A stretch of DNA of 60,644 bases from assembly GCF_900096975.1 (NCBI RefSeq), contig NZ_FMYQ01000037.1:1-60644 (forward strand). Reading direction: 5' to 3'. The DNA comes from Paraburkholderia lycopersici. Its GTDB lineage: Bacteria > Pseudomonadota > Gammaproteobacteria > Burkholderiales > Burkholderiaceae. Numbering within the stretch: position 1 is the first letter of the stretch; each line of letters starts with the position of its first letter. Under the pieces are notes generated by a model. The model worked only from the letters and a program-made list of their open reading frames with translations, was not told the DNA's origin and searched no databases. Positions 51,779-60,051 of this stretch are shown one piece after another. The position numbers and the translations under genes were made by a program.

Positions 51779-52210
51779 TCACGCAGCATTGCAGCGCGGG
51801 AGAGATTTGTTTTTTTGAAAAAATAACCAAATCGCAGACCGTTCAAGATATTTTATGTAAACTGTTGCCTGTTCCGTGTCAGATTGATTTACACCCATGA
51901 TGGAAACATACAGATTGTTGGGTGGTTGATCGATTTCAGAGCTACCCAGGAACTCGTCGGAATATCTCCACCCTCCGCTATGTGCCGGGAGCCGCTTAAA
52001 TGCGGAACGGCCGAATTGATACAATCTCTTTGCGATATCTTGCCCAGTTGTTTCTCCGATATAAATTACCTCTTTTGAGGTGACGGAGGCCGTTGATACT
52101 GGTGGCTTCTTAAAATGAGCCAGCACATAGATTCCAGGAAGTCGGCAATCTTTAAGTGTTTTGTGTTCCCCGTATCTTACCCAAGCAGAGAGCATGAATT
52201 GATCTTGCAT
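51779..52210 (-). CDS. GIY-YIG domain protein, likely horizontally acquired
   Basis: This 143-residue protein has a GIY-YIG nuclease-like fold. G26-I27-Y28 (LPGIYVLAHF) and Y50-I51-G52 (EVIYIGETTG) give the two signature strands. R62 in KRLYQF and E123 in YLERSAIWLF fall where the catalytic Arg and metal-binding Glu are expected. Its codon use and lower GC differ from its neighbours, and it lies downstream of tRNA-Ser next to a large inverted repeat, so transfer is likely. It could be a remnant of a mobile endonuclease or a stand-alone defence or repair nuclease; no restriction or homing partner is visible. Confidence 0.65.
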   Translation of the reverse strand: MQDQFMLSAWVRYGEHKTLKDCRLPGIYVLAHFKKPPVSTASVTSKEVIYIGETTGQDIAKRLYQFGRSAFKRLPAHSGGWRYSDEFLGSSEIDQPPNNLYVSIMGVNQSDTEQATVYIKYLERSAIWLFFQKNKSLPRCNAA

Positions 52211-52553
52211 AAAAAATTACCCACAAACGTAAGTCAACGGTTTCAGGAACGAAACCATAAAAATCGATTGGAAATAGTTGCCGCACAGTCTAGCAGCTCT
52301 CCAAGCCATTGCTTTGCCTCGATGCGTCGACGGTGTTCTTCGGAGCGTATTGGCAAGCCCGAGCCGACCACGGCTGAGCGCCACGAACGGCATGGAAAGA
52401 CGGACCCGCACCTGAGCTACCAAATTAGGGTCGAGAATTTATAACAGGTTTAGGGAAGCCCCTACTGAATGGCGGCCTTGATGCGACGTACATTCAAAAA
52501 TGTATAGGTACGTCCGGCCACCTGATCGGACTGGGCGACTAAGGAGACATCCT
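52211..52553. other. Intergenic region upstream of the araC gene
   Basis: This 343-bp gap has intermediate GC. An inverted repeat TACATT/AATGTA with a CAAA spacer lies at 52489-52504, about 50 bp upstream of the AraC start, and may be part of its promoter or operator. No other structured element or gene is seen. Confidence 0.45.
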
Positions 52554-53513
52554 GTGTTAAGTCAGCCAACTAGCTGGTGCTCCGCAGATGTTGCGCTCGG
52601 CGACAGGACGGATGCCTGGCAAGAAGTCCTGAGCGGCAGCTATCGAGCATGGCAGGTGCCGCAACGCTTGCCTGCGACTTTCTACGCATCCCTTCGTCGG
52701 CACGACTTTGCAGGGACCGAAATCGTCGAAACCATCTGCGACCCGTGTGTTGGCGAGCGTACGCGCGAGCACGTGCACCGTGACGACGAGCTGTACATCG
52801 GCGTGCAACTGACGACGAGTGGCCGTGAGCGCTTCAGGATCGGCGACAGCGGCGTCGAAGTGAATTCGGGAGACCTCGTGGTCTGGACGACCGACCAGGT
52901 CGTCCAGTTCGAGGTTATGGAACGTCTGCATAAAGTCACGCTGATGATTCCCTGGGCACTCATGCGGGAGCACGTCCCCGAACGAAAGCATTTACCATCC
53001 GGCGGGCGCATCGAGAGCAAAACGGGGGTTGGCTCACTATTAGCCGTGCACCTGCTCGCCCTTTCGAATCAGATTTCGACGCTCGACTCGAGTGTGCAAG
53101 GCACGGTCAGTCGCTCGACCCTCGAATTGTTGGGCGTCGCACTATCCGGCCAGCAGCAGACGTCGCCTTTTGATGCAACGGCGGTAATGCTGCGCAAGGT
53201 TCAGGACTACATCCTCCAACACCTCCATCAGGAGGACCTGACACCAGTGCATATCGCGGAGGCAAACGGGATATCGCTACGATATTTGCACATGCTGTTC
53301 CAGCGCAGCGACATGACCGTCTCGGGCTTCGTTCTGCAAAGCAGGCTGAATGCTTGTCGTCGGGCGTTGCTGGACCCTTCGTATCACCGCTTCCAGATTG
53401 GAGAGATTGCGTTTCGCTGGGGGTTCAACTCGACCAGTCACTTCTGCCGCGTATTCAAGGAAAAGTTCGGCCAATCACCGAGCGATGCTCGCCGGGCCGG
53501 CACGACGCCGTAA
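52554..53513 (+). CDS. AraC/XylS-family regulator of the diketone cluster
   Basis: This 319-residue activator has an N-terminal ligand/dimerisation domain of the ThcR/FeaR type (about 20-190: ELYIGVQLTTSGRERFRIGDSG, VNSGDLVVWTTDQVVQFE). The C-terminal double helix-turn-helix spans about 220-315 (LTPVHIAEANGISLRYLHMLFQ, GEIAFRWGFNSTSHFCRVFKEKFG). The start is a GTG at 52554 with AAGGAG seven bases upstream; an in-frame ATG at 52500 has no ribosome-binding site. It is convergent with the five-gene dke1 cluster and is its probable activator, with 22-bp-period sites at 56836-56873. Confidence 0.88.
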   Translation: MLSQPTSWCSADVALGDRTDAWQEVLSGSYRAWQVPQRLPATFYASLRRHDFAGTEIVETICDPCVGERTREHVHRDDELYIGVQLTTSGRERFRIGDSGVEVNSGDLVVWTTDQVVQFEVMERLHKVTLMIPWALMREHVPERKHLPSGGRIESKTGVGSLLAVHLLALSNQISTLDSSVQGTVSRSTLELLGVALSGQQQTSPFDATAVMLRKVQDYILQHLHQEDLTPVHIAEANGISLRYLHMLFQRSDMTVSGFVLQSRLNACRRALLDPSYHRFQIGEIAFRWGFNSTSHFCRVFKEKFGQSPSDARRAGTTP

Positions 53514-53557
53514 TTCATCTGCCCCAAAACTTCCCGTAGGTGCGCGCGACAATACAC

Positions 53558-53597
53558 GACGCATGCCCCGCATCCGAAAGTATGCGGGGCATGCGTC
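53558..53597. terminator. 16-bp-stem hairpin between araC and gloA
   Basis: GACGCATGCCCCGCAT (53558-53573) and its exact reverse complement (53582-53597) flank an 8-nt loop CCGAAAGT. It lies between convergent genes and probably terminates both transcripts, although no T-run follows. Confidence 0.65.
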
Positions 53598-53717
53598 ACA
53601 GACGGGGAAATTCGGCGCGTGAAAAGGAGAGCTATGAGACCCAAAGCCCCATGCGGCGCCGGGTCTGAATGCCACGCGCACCGACGGGATGGTGTTGCGT
53701 CATGCTCGATCGCACGC

Positions 53718-54122
53718 TCACGCGTAGTACCCGGAACGCTCGAGAACTTCAATCTTGTAACCGTCCGGGTCCTGGATAAAGAAGAAACGAGCCAGCACCT
53801 CATCTCCGCGCTTGAACGCCTTCACCGGTGCGGGCTCGATACCTAGCGACACCATACGTCCATGCTCCGCTTCCAGATTCTCGACTGCCACTGCGACGTG
53901 GCCGTATCCGTCCCCGTGCGTGTAAGCCGGCTCGCGCCCCTTGTTCCACGTGAGCTCGATTTCGAAATCGTTCTCCGCGTTGCGCAGATACACGAGCGAA
54001 AACTCGGGAAAGTCGAGGCGGTGATTCACCGACAGCCCAAGCGCATCCTGGTAGAACTGCAGCGACCGCGCAAGGTCGTGCACACGAATCATGGTGTGAA
54101 TAATCCTGGCCACGTTTTTCAT
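53718..54122 (-). CDS. gloA: Glyoxalase I (lactoylglutathione lyase)
   Basis: This 134-residue VOC-superfamily enzyme converts the methylglyoxal-glutathione hemithioacetal to S-lactoylglutathione. Metal ligands H9 (IIHTMIRV), E56 (EIELTWN), H75 (GYGHVAV) and E125 (DPDGYKIEVLE) correspond to H5, E56, H74 and E122 of the E. coli enzyme, from memory. It is the last gene of the dke1 cluster. That is informative, because Dke1 produces methylglyoxal; the enzyme would detoxify the product made in the first step. Confidence 0.92.
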   Translation of the reverse strand: MKNVARIIHTMIRVHDLARSLQFYQDALGLSVNHRLDFPEFSLVYLRNAENDFEIELTWNKGREPAYTHGDGYGHVAVAVENLEAEHGRMVSLGIEPAPVKAFKRGDEVLARFFFIQDPDGYKIEVLERSGYYA

Positions 54123-54170
54123 CCAAAGTACTTACGCTGGCGTGGAAGAACCCACGCCAGCGGTCACGGG

Positions 54171-54968
54171 CTAGACGGAGAAACGGCAGAGCGTTTCACC
54201 GCCGTCGATACGAATCAGGTCGCCGTGGATGTAGCTCGACTCATCCGAACCAAGGAAGATTGCGAGGTTCGCAATATCCTCGACCTCGCCCCAGCGCTTT
54301 AGCGGAATGACATCGGTGAACGCCTTGTCAAAGTCCTTGTCGTCGAACAGCGCCCGCGTCAGCGACGTCTTGGCGTAGGTCGGGCAAATGCCGTTGACGC
54401 GAATCTTCTCGCGACCGTATTCGATGGCGAGACAGCGGGTCAGATTCGCCGCGGCACCCTTCGAGATGTTGTACACGGATTGCCTGGGGTGACCCTGCAG
54501 GCCAGCGGTCGAGACGATGTTGACGATATTGCCGCCGCGGCCCTGCCTCAGGAAAAGCTTGATGGCCTCCTGGCAGCCGAACCACATGCCCTTCACGTTG
54601 ACGGCGAAACACGTATCCAGGTCTTCGACGCCAAACTCGTGAGCGAGCTTGCCGGCTCGGTAGACGCCGGCGTTGTTCACGATGACATCGAGACCGCCGT
54701 AGACGCGCGCTGTTTCCTGGACGAGATTGGCAACGTCGCCCTGCTTCGTAACATCGCACTGCACGTAGGTCGCCTCGCCACCGGCCTTTCTGATGGCAGC
54801 AGCGGTCGTCAGTTGTGCATCACGCTCGAAGCCACCCTTGTTAGGCTCTTCGTGAATGTCGCTCACGACGACTTTTGCGCCTTGCGCCGCATAGGCCATT
54901 GCGATTCCTCGACCAAATCCGGAACTGGCGCCGGTAACGATGGCCACCTTACCTTTCAGTCTGTCCAT
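54171..54968 (-). CDS. Short-chain dehydrogenase of the diketone cluster, first paralogue
   Basis: This 265-residue classical SDR has TGASSGFGRGIAMAYAAQG, DVTKQGDVANLVQ, NNAGVYRAG, the catalytic block IVSTAGLQGHP with YNISKGAAANL, and the C-terminal CPTYAKTS. An insertion near residues 43-51 (NKGGFERDA) is shared with the next SDR (55012-55827), so the two are tandem paralogues. It may reduce or oxidise a keto or hydroxyketone group of the diketone or of methylglyoxal; the substrate is unproven. The ATG at 54968 is preceded by GGAGATGC. Confidence 0.88.
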   Translation of the reverse strand: MDRLKGKVAIVTGASSGFGRGIAMAYAAQGAKVVVSDIHEEPNKGGFERDAQLTTAAAIRKAGGEATYVQCDVTKQGDVANLVQETARVYGGLDVIVNNAGVYRAGKLAHEFGVEDLDTCFAVNVKGMWFGCQEAIKLFLRQGRGGNIVNIVSTAGLQGHPRQSVYNISKGAAANLTRCLAIEYGREKIRVNGICPTYAKTSLTRALFDDKDFDKAFTDVIPLKRWGEVEDIANLAIFLGSDESSYIHGDLIRIDGGETLCRFSV

Positions 54969-55011
54969 GATGCATCTCCATTTGCCGATATGAATACAAT
55001 GGCGGCAAGCG

Positions 55012-55827
55012 CTAACGCGCCGTGAATGCACCGTCGACGGTGAGCATCGAGCCTGTCATCCACTCGGCGTCGTCCGACGCCAGGAAAACCGCGGCGCGCG
55101 CGACATCTTCCGCAGCACCCACACGCGGCCACGGCGTGAGATCGTGCAGCAACTTGTTCGTTTCGTCCTTTTCGAGGAATGAGCGGACCATTGCCGTAGC
55201 AAGAAAGCCCGGGCAGATGGCATTCACGTTGATGCGCTCCGGTGCGAAGTCGAGCGCCAGCTCGCGCGTCAGGTTGACTACCGCGCCTTTCGACGCACAG
55301 TACGCCGGCTCCAGCGCGAGGCCAACCAGGCCGCCGATGCTCGCGATATTCACCACGCGTCCACGCAGGTCAGCGCCAGTCGAGCTCTTCATCGGTCCCT
55401 GCTTCATGAACTGTGTGATTGCATATTTACAGCCGAGCCAGACGCCCTTGGCGTTGATGTTCATCGTGAAGTCGTACTGATCTTCGGTTTCGTCGATGAT
55501 GTTGTGCAGGCCGGTAAATACGCCTGCGTTGTTCACCATGATGTCGAGCCTGCCGAACGTCCTGACTGCGTGGTCGATAACGCTTTGCACATCGGCCGCC
55601 CTGCTCGCGTCGGCAGCAACGAACGTGGCCTTCCCGCCTGCCTGCGCGATCACGTCGTCGGTATCGATTTCGATGTCCTTCTCATACCCACCGGAAAGTG
55701 CACTCTTTTTCAGGTCGGAGCATACGATGTGCGCCCCTTCCCTTGCGAGGGCGATTGCAATCGCGCGCCCGTTGCCGGAGCTTGAGCCGGTAACAACCGC
55801 AACGCGGCCATTGAGTTTACCCGCCAT
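55012..55827 (-). CDS. Short-chain dehydrogenase of the diketone cluster, second paralogue
   Basis: This 271-residue SDR has TGSSSGNGRAIAIALAREG, NNAGVFTGLHN, a catalytic serine in NIASIGGLVG and AYCASKGAVVN. It shares the family insertion SGGYEKD with the gene that follows in the operon. The start is the ATG at 55827 with GGAG eight bases upstream; a GTG four codons earlier is less likely. The paralogue pair suggests two stereospecific or sequential redox steps on the same compound class. The exact step is unknown. Confidence 0.88.
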   Translation of the reverse strand: MAGKLNGRVAVVTGSSSGNGRAIAIALAREGAHIVCSDLKKSALSGGYEKDIEIDTDDVIAQAGGKATFVAADASRAADVQSVIDHAVRTFGRLDIMVNNAGVFTGLHNIIDETEDQYDFTMNINAKGVWLGCKYAITQFMKQGPMKSSTGADLRGRVVNIASIGGLVGLALEPAYCASKGAVVNLTRELALDFAPERINVNAICPGFLATAMVRSFLEKDETNKLLHDLTPWPRVGAAEDVARAAVFLASDDAEWMTGSMLTVDGAFTAR

Positions 55828-55888
55828 GTGTGTCTCCACTGATATAGATTTCGGTCCTAACGGACCGCTGTTTAGGGTAACTAATGTA

Positions 55889-56221
55889 TTACGACGAAAA
55901 CGCGGTGAACGTCTGGACGGCGATCTTGTCGCCCTGCACGTAGAGCGTGTCCGTCGCCATCGTGACGAACGGCTTCGCTTCCCACGCGAGGTACGCGATG
56001 TCGCCTTCCGTGCTCTTGCTGGTCACCTTGAACGCGTCCCAGAACGCCGGTTGCGCGCCGTCGAGAAAGGCCCTGAAAAATGCGCGAATTTCGCCGACAC
56101 CACGGAACGACTTCTCAGGCGTGACAATGACGGAGCGATCGTCGTAATCCTTGAGCAGTTCATCGAGGCCCTTCGCGAAGGCGCCGAGATGGTGGTCGAA
56201 AACCTGGCTGGTTGCTGACAT
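55889..56221 (-). CDS. NTF2/SnoaL-like protein
   Basis: This 110-residue cone-shaped alpha+beta barrel protein is of the nuclear transport factor 2-like group. It has the opening helix FDHHLGAFAKGLDELLKDYDDRSVIVTP, the strand FRGVGEIRAFFRAFLDG and the hydrophobic pocket LAWEAKPFVTMATDTLYVQ. Such proteins are often steroid/ketosteroid isomerase-like enzymes or binding proteins. In this operon it could act on an enol or keto isomer of the diketone. No catalytic residues can be assigned with confidence. Confidence 0.78.
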   Translation of the reverse strand: MSATSQVFDHHLGAFAKGLDELLKDYDDRSVIVTPEKSFRGVGEIRAFFRAFLDGAQPAFWDAFKVTSKSTEGDIAYLAWEAKPFVTMATDTLYVQGDKIAVQTFTAFSS

Positions 56222-56290
56222 GTTGCCCCCTTCGATGGAAAACGCGGCCGCTGGCGACAGCGTCAGTGGCCTGCGTTGACTTCCGTACGA

Positions 56291-56752
56291 TCAGTCGATG
56301 TAGGCGCGCTGGGCCTGGTCCCACGTCACGACGACAATGGGCGTGCCGTCTTCCGTGATGAACTCGAGGGGGCCGAGGAACGTCATGTAGAACTCGGAGT
56401 CAACCGGGAAGTAGGTCTTGTCGTGGCGCGCATTGGCCGACTCATAGCCGTAAGCCGGTGCAACGACGGTGTCGCCACCGTGTTCCGCGCCGCCGCGAAC
56501 GTCCATGCGCCCCTTCGTCAGCAGGTATTCGCCCGGACCCACGTGGAAGTGCGCGTTGAACGAAGAGCCTGCGGGGCAATCGAAGATGGCGGTCCACGCG
56601 CCCATTTCCGGCGACGCATGCAGAAACTTCCAGCGAATGCCGCCAACCGAAAGCGCGTCGGGGAACGGCTTCCACGGAATATCGTTGAGCTGCACGGCTT
56701 CTTCCGCCACGTGCGCCTTGATTTTCAGTGCAGAATGGGTTGCCATTTGCAT
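56291..56752 (-). CDS. dke1: Acetylacetone-cleaving dioxygenase (Dke1-like cupin)
   Basis: This 153-residue single-domain cupin has the same length as Acinetobacter johnsonii Dke1. The segments WTAIFDCPAGSSF, GPGEYLLTKGRMDVRGG and FYMTFLGPL match Dke1 as I recall it. The Fe(II) triad H62, H64 and H104 of Dke1 aligns exactly with H68, H70 and H110 here (constant shift of 6); E98 and R80 align with E104 and R86. Dke1 uses O2 to split 2,4-pentanedione into acetate and methylglyoxal. The start has GAAGGAG. It is the first gene of the cluster with gloA and two SDRs. Confidence 0.87.
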   Translation of the reverse strand: MQMATHSALKIKAHVAEEAVQLNDIPWKPFPDALSVGGIRWKFLHASPEMGAWTAIFDCPAGSSFNAHFHVGPGEYLLTKGRMDVRGGAEHGGDTVVAPAYGYESANARHDKTYFPVDSEFYMTFLGPLEFITEDGTPIVVVTWDQAQRAYID

Positions 56753-56835
56753 GACTGTCTCCTTCGTTTATCCGGGTCGGAGGACCGGGTGGGGTTCGGT
56801 GTGAGTCAAGAATAGGCCGACGCCGCTGCCGCGGC

Positions 56836-56873
56836 TTGCACGGCAGTGCAGGACCAGTTGAACGGCAGCGCAG
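56836..56873 (-). promoter_or_regulatory. Tandem 16-bp direct repeats with 22-bp period, candidate AraC operator
   Basis: TTGCACGGCAGTGCAG (56836-56851) and TTGAACGGCAGCGCAG (56858-56873) agree at 14 of 16 positions and lie two helical turns apart. They sit about 84-120 bp upstream of the dke1 start, just upstream of a possible -10. XylS/AraC regulators bind such direct repeats, so this fits the AraC protein encoded at 52554-53513. Confidence 0.68.
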
Positions 56874-57103
56874 TCGAAAACCGCCGTGATTTAAGAGGAC
56901 GAAGAAAGGAGACGGAAAAACCGGACTCGCGCCGGGAAAACAAACGTTCGCTGCATGATGCAGCGGGCGCCGGGCGCTTCAAATGGCTCCCGCGAACAAG
57001 CGGCTTTTTCTGGTTCTATTTGCCGCGAATTTCACGCCGGCGGCACGCGAAATCGCACTTGGCCACCAAGGCGCTCCCCCGGACTCGTCGAATCGGACGC
57101 TAT

Positions 57104-57125
57104 AAAAAAGCCCGCTTGCGCGGGC
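57104..57125 (-). terminator. Intrinsic terminator of the lipoprotein gene
   Basis: GCCCGC (57110-57115) and GCGGGC (57120-57125) form the stem, with a run of As (Ts on the transcribed strand) at 57104-57109. Confidence 0.85.
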
Positions 57126-57150
57126 CTTTCACGACAAGCGTCAACCGCGA

Positions 57151-57705
57151 TTACTTTCCGGCGAGCGCCGCGAACTGCGGATTGGTCACGACCTGCCTGA
57201 GCAGCGACTGAACTGCCGGCCCGAAGGCGTCGGCCACGTTCTTGCACGCCGACATGGCGGTCCAGCTCGTGTCGAACTGGTACTTGACCGAGACCTCGTA
57301 GCCAGGCGAGTTCGCCGACTTCACGAGCATCTTGATCGTCCAGTTGGCCGGCGAGACCGAGCTGAAGCTCAGTTCCTCGATGCGCCCTTCGATGGCCGCG
57401 CCCTTCACGTCGTACGCCTGCGCCATGAACAGCTCTTCCTGGAACGCTTCCTTGACGTACTGCGGAATCGTCTTGCCGGGCGCGACCTTGACCGGTCCGT
57501 TGAGACGGCAAAGCGGACTTTCGTCCACGCCGGGCGCCAGCTCGATATCGGCGACGCTGACCTTCTTCGATTGCAAATGCTGTTGAATCGCGATGACGTT
57601 TTCCGTCGATGCCTTGTACGGAATCGAATTGGTGGTTTCGCAACCGGTCAGCATCGCGACCACGACGCACGTCCCCACTACCGCGCCAAACTTGCTTTTA
57701 TTCAC
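57151..57705 (-). CDS. Outer-membrane-type lipoprotein, unknown function
   Basis: This 184-residue lipoprotein starts with a GTG (57705) preceded by GAGGA. The signal peptide ends in LTGC, giving lipidated Cys22. The mature part has a single predicted alpha/beta domain with two cysteines (LCRLNG and SACKNV) likely to form a disulphide. The family is not recognised. It is monocistronic with its own terminator and may be a periplasmic or outer-membrane stress protein. Confidence 0.75.
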   Translation of the reverse strand: MNKSKFGAVVGTCVVVAMLTGCETTNSIPYKASTENVIAIQQHLQSKKVSVADIELAPGVDESPLCRLNGPVKVAPGKTIPQYVKEAFQEELFMAQAYDVKGAAIEGRIEELSFSSVSPANWTIKMLVKSANSPGYEVSVKYQFDTSWTAMSACKNVADAFGPAVQSLLRQVVTNPQFAALAGK

Positions 57706-58032
57706 TTGGTCCTCGCTTTTTAATCATGCCAGTACGACCGGTCCGCAAACCGGCCAGAGGCCGCGGCTCAAATCAGCATATAGCTGAATACCCCGTCCGC
57801 CGCACCGCTGCCTCCCGCTATTTATCGGACAAAAATCGAAAGACTTGATGGGACGCCAAAAAGTATGCGTGACGAATAGCCTGTGATTGGCAAATGGATG
57901 ACGCATTGCATCGCGCTCGATGATTTTTTTGTTGAGCGCGCAACCGGTTCGCGGGAACGAGAGATTGCCGTATCACCCGCCTCGTTCGTCATTCATGTGA
58001 TCGACCGCACACCGTCGACGATGTCCGCGCCC
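57706..58032. other. 327-bp intergenic region
   Basis: This gap holds the promoter of the lipoprotein and the end of the symporter transcription unit. A T-run near 57927 and an AACCGGTT palindrome near 57940 are visible, but I cannot assign them. No gene is supported. Confidence 0.4.
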
Positions 58033-60051
58033 TCACGGATGGCGGATATAGTCCACCAGCGCCACCGTATACGCATCCGGCTTGCGGTCGAGCAAGCTCA
58101 CGCCGATCGCAACAAGAAAGCCGGCAGGCACGCCGAACACTCCCGAGCTGATCGGCTCGATGCCGAACCATCGTCCGCCGGCGAAGCCCGTGAGCTGCGT
58201 GAAGAAGGGATAGGTCGAGACGATGTAATAGACGCACACGGTCAGGCCCGCCACCATGCCGGCCACGGCGCCGAGGCGCGTGGTGCGCTTCCAGAACACG
58301 CCCAGCACGAGCACGGGAAAGAGGCTCGACGCCGCGAGCGAAAACGCGGCCCCCACCAGAAAGAGAATGTTGCCCGCGTTGAGCGAGGCCACATACGAGG
58401 CGAACAGCGCCACGCCGAGCAGCAGGATCTTCGACATCGTCACGCGCCGCTGGCTCGACGCGCCCGGGTCGACCATGTGGTAGTACACGTCGTGCGAGAG
58501 CACGTTGGAGATCGTGAGCAGCAGGCCATCCGCGGTCGAAAGCGCCGCCGCGAGCGCGCCCGAGGCAATGAGCCCCGACATCACGTACGGCAGCCCCGCG
58601 ATTTCCGGCGCGGCGAGCACCACCATGTCGGGCTGCATCTGGATGTCGCTCCAGCGCACCACGCCGTCGCCGTTCACATCGGCGACGCTGATGAGATAAG
58701 GCTCGATGCGTCGCCATTGCATCACCCAGTGCGGCAGATCGTCGAAGCGCTGCCCCACCAGATGCGTGAGGATCTCGAACTTGATCAGCACCGCGAGCAC
58801 CGGCACGGTCAGGTAGAACAGCGCGACGAAGAAGAGCGTCCACCCCACCGAGCGGCGCGCCGAGGCCACCGACGTCGTCGTGTTGTATCGCGTGAGAATA
58901 TGCGGCAGGCTCGCCGTGCCGAGCGAGAGGCACAAAAGCAGCGAAAGGAAGTTGCGTTGATGAATGCGCCGCTCGGCTTCGTCGCCGGCCGGGAACGGTT
59001 CGTTCATCGGCACGGGCGGCGCGGCTCGCTCGAGCAGGTCGTCGCGCTGACGCGTCCACATCATGCGCGCCGCGTCGACGTCGCGCGGGAACGCATTGAG
59101 CTCGTGCTCCAGCGAATCGATGTCGCGCAGCGGGCCATTGTGGCGGCGCAGGTCCGCGAGCGATTCGACGAGATGCGTCTTCTCCGCCACATACGACCGC
59201 GGCAGCGTGTCGAGCCGCGTTTGCCACTGCGCCGCGCGCTTGCGGTATGCGTCGCGCACGTTCGCTTCGGCGCTCGCGCCGCGCACGTCGCGCTCGAGCG
59301 CCTCCACGCGCTGCATCACGTTGCCGTATTCGACTTGCGGCAGCCAGCCGAGCCCGTCGCGATGCGCGATCAGCGAAACCGGAATCAGCACGGCCGCGAT
59401 GAGGATGATGTATTGCGCGACCTGGGTCCAGGTCACGGCGCGCATGCCGCCGAGAAATGAGCACACGAGTATGCCCGCCAGCCCGCAGAAAATGCCGATG
59501 GCGAAATCCACGCCGATGAAGCGCGTCGCGATCAGCCCCACGCCCTGGATCTGCGCAACGAGGTACACGAACGAGCAGAGGATAGTCGCGAGCACGGCGA
59601 GCGCGCGCACGAGGTTGCTCGAGAATCGCGTGCCGAGGAAATCGGGAATCGTATAGCGCGCAAGTTTGCGCACATACGGCGCGAGCAGGAACGCGACGAG
59701 GCAGTAGCCGCCGGTCCAGCCCATCAGGTAGGCGAGGCCGTCGTAGCCGCTCGCATAGAGCGAGCCCGCGAGCCCGATGAACGACGCGGCCGAGAGCCAG
59801 TCGGCGGCCGTCGCCATGCCGTTGAAGAACGAGGGCACGCGCCGCCCCGCCACGTAGTATTCGACGAGATCCGAGGTGCGCGAGAGCAGCCCGATCACCG
59901 CGTAGACCGCGATCGGCACGAACAGGAACACATAGCCGATCCACATGCCGGCGCCCGTGGAAAGCTCGATGCGCCACATCACGTAGACGAACGCGAGAAA
60001 GCCCAGCGTATAGAGCGCGTAGGAGCGGATGAGCCGGTGTGCGAGCTTCAT
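58033..60051 (-). CDS. Sodium:solute symporter (acetate-type, VC_2705 subfamily) with an EF-hand-like loop
   Basis: This 672-residue SSS-family transporter has about 13 helices. TAADWLSAASFIGLAG near residue 81 and the Na+ site region ASGALAAALSTADGLLLTISN are typical of ActP-like symporters. Two extra hydrophilic segments stand out. Residues about 240-360 are a charged helical insertion, and DVNGDGVVRWSD (458-469) has the spacing of an EF-hand calcium loop. It overlaps the DUF4212 gene by 4 bp, the usual subunit pairing. It probably imports acetate or a related short monocarboxylate. Confidence 0.88.
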   Translation of the reverse strand: MKLAHRLIRSYALYTLGFLAFVYVMWRIELSTGAGMWIGYVFLFVPIAVYAVIGLLSRTSDLVEYYVAGRRVPSFFNGMATAADWLSAASFIGLAGSLYASGYDGLAYLMGWTGGYCLVAFLLAPYVRKLARYTIPDFLGTRFSSNLVRALAVLATILCSFVYLVAQIQGVGLIATRFIGVDFAIGIFCGLAGILVCSFLGGMRAVTWTQVAQYIILIAAVLIPVSLIAHRDGLGWLPQVEYGNVMQRVEALERDVRGASAEANVRDAYRKRAAQWQTRLDTLPRSYVAEKTHLVESLADLRRHNGPLRDIDSLEHELNAFPRDVDAARMMWTRQRDDLLERAAPPVPMNEPFPAGDEAERRIHQRNFLSLLLCLSLGTASLPHILTRYNTTTSVASARRSVGWTLFFVALFYLTVPVLAVLIKFEILTHLVGQRFDDLPHWVMQWRRIEPYLISVADVNGDGVVRWSDIQMQPDMVVLAAPEIAGLPYVMSGLIASGALAAALSTADGLLLTISNVLSHDVYYHMVDPGASSQRRVTMSKILLLGVALFASYVASLNAGNILFLVGAAFSLAASSLFPVLVLGVFWKRTTRLGAVAGMVAGLTVCVYYIVSTYPFFTQLTGFAGGRWFGIEPISSGVFGVPAGFLVAIGVSLLDRKPDAYTVALVDYIRHP

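Larger units (their letters stand above)
56753..57150. other. Promoter region of the dke1 operon and downstream of a lipoprotein gene
   Basis: This 398-bp stretch carries the direct repeats at 56836-56873, a possible -10 TATTCT on the minus strand near 56812-56817, and the terminator of the lipoprotein gene at 57104-57125. No gene is supported. Confidence 0.55.

Noticed and set aside
51403..52210. tRNA-Ser as an attachment site of an integrative island
   Set aside because: No integrase gene and no second copy of the tRNA 3' end were seen within the window, so an island boundary cannot be supported.
56753..56873. Sigma-54 promoter for the dke1 operon
   Set aside because: A GC spacing of ten was nearly met by the TGCAC elements, but the -24/-12 alignment is one base off. 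The sequence is better explained as direct repeats.
57883..59460. Long plus-strand open frame opposite the symporter
   Set aside because: Antisense shadow with no recognisable domain; the minus strand has an unambiguous SSS protein.
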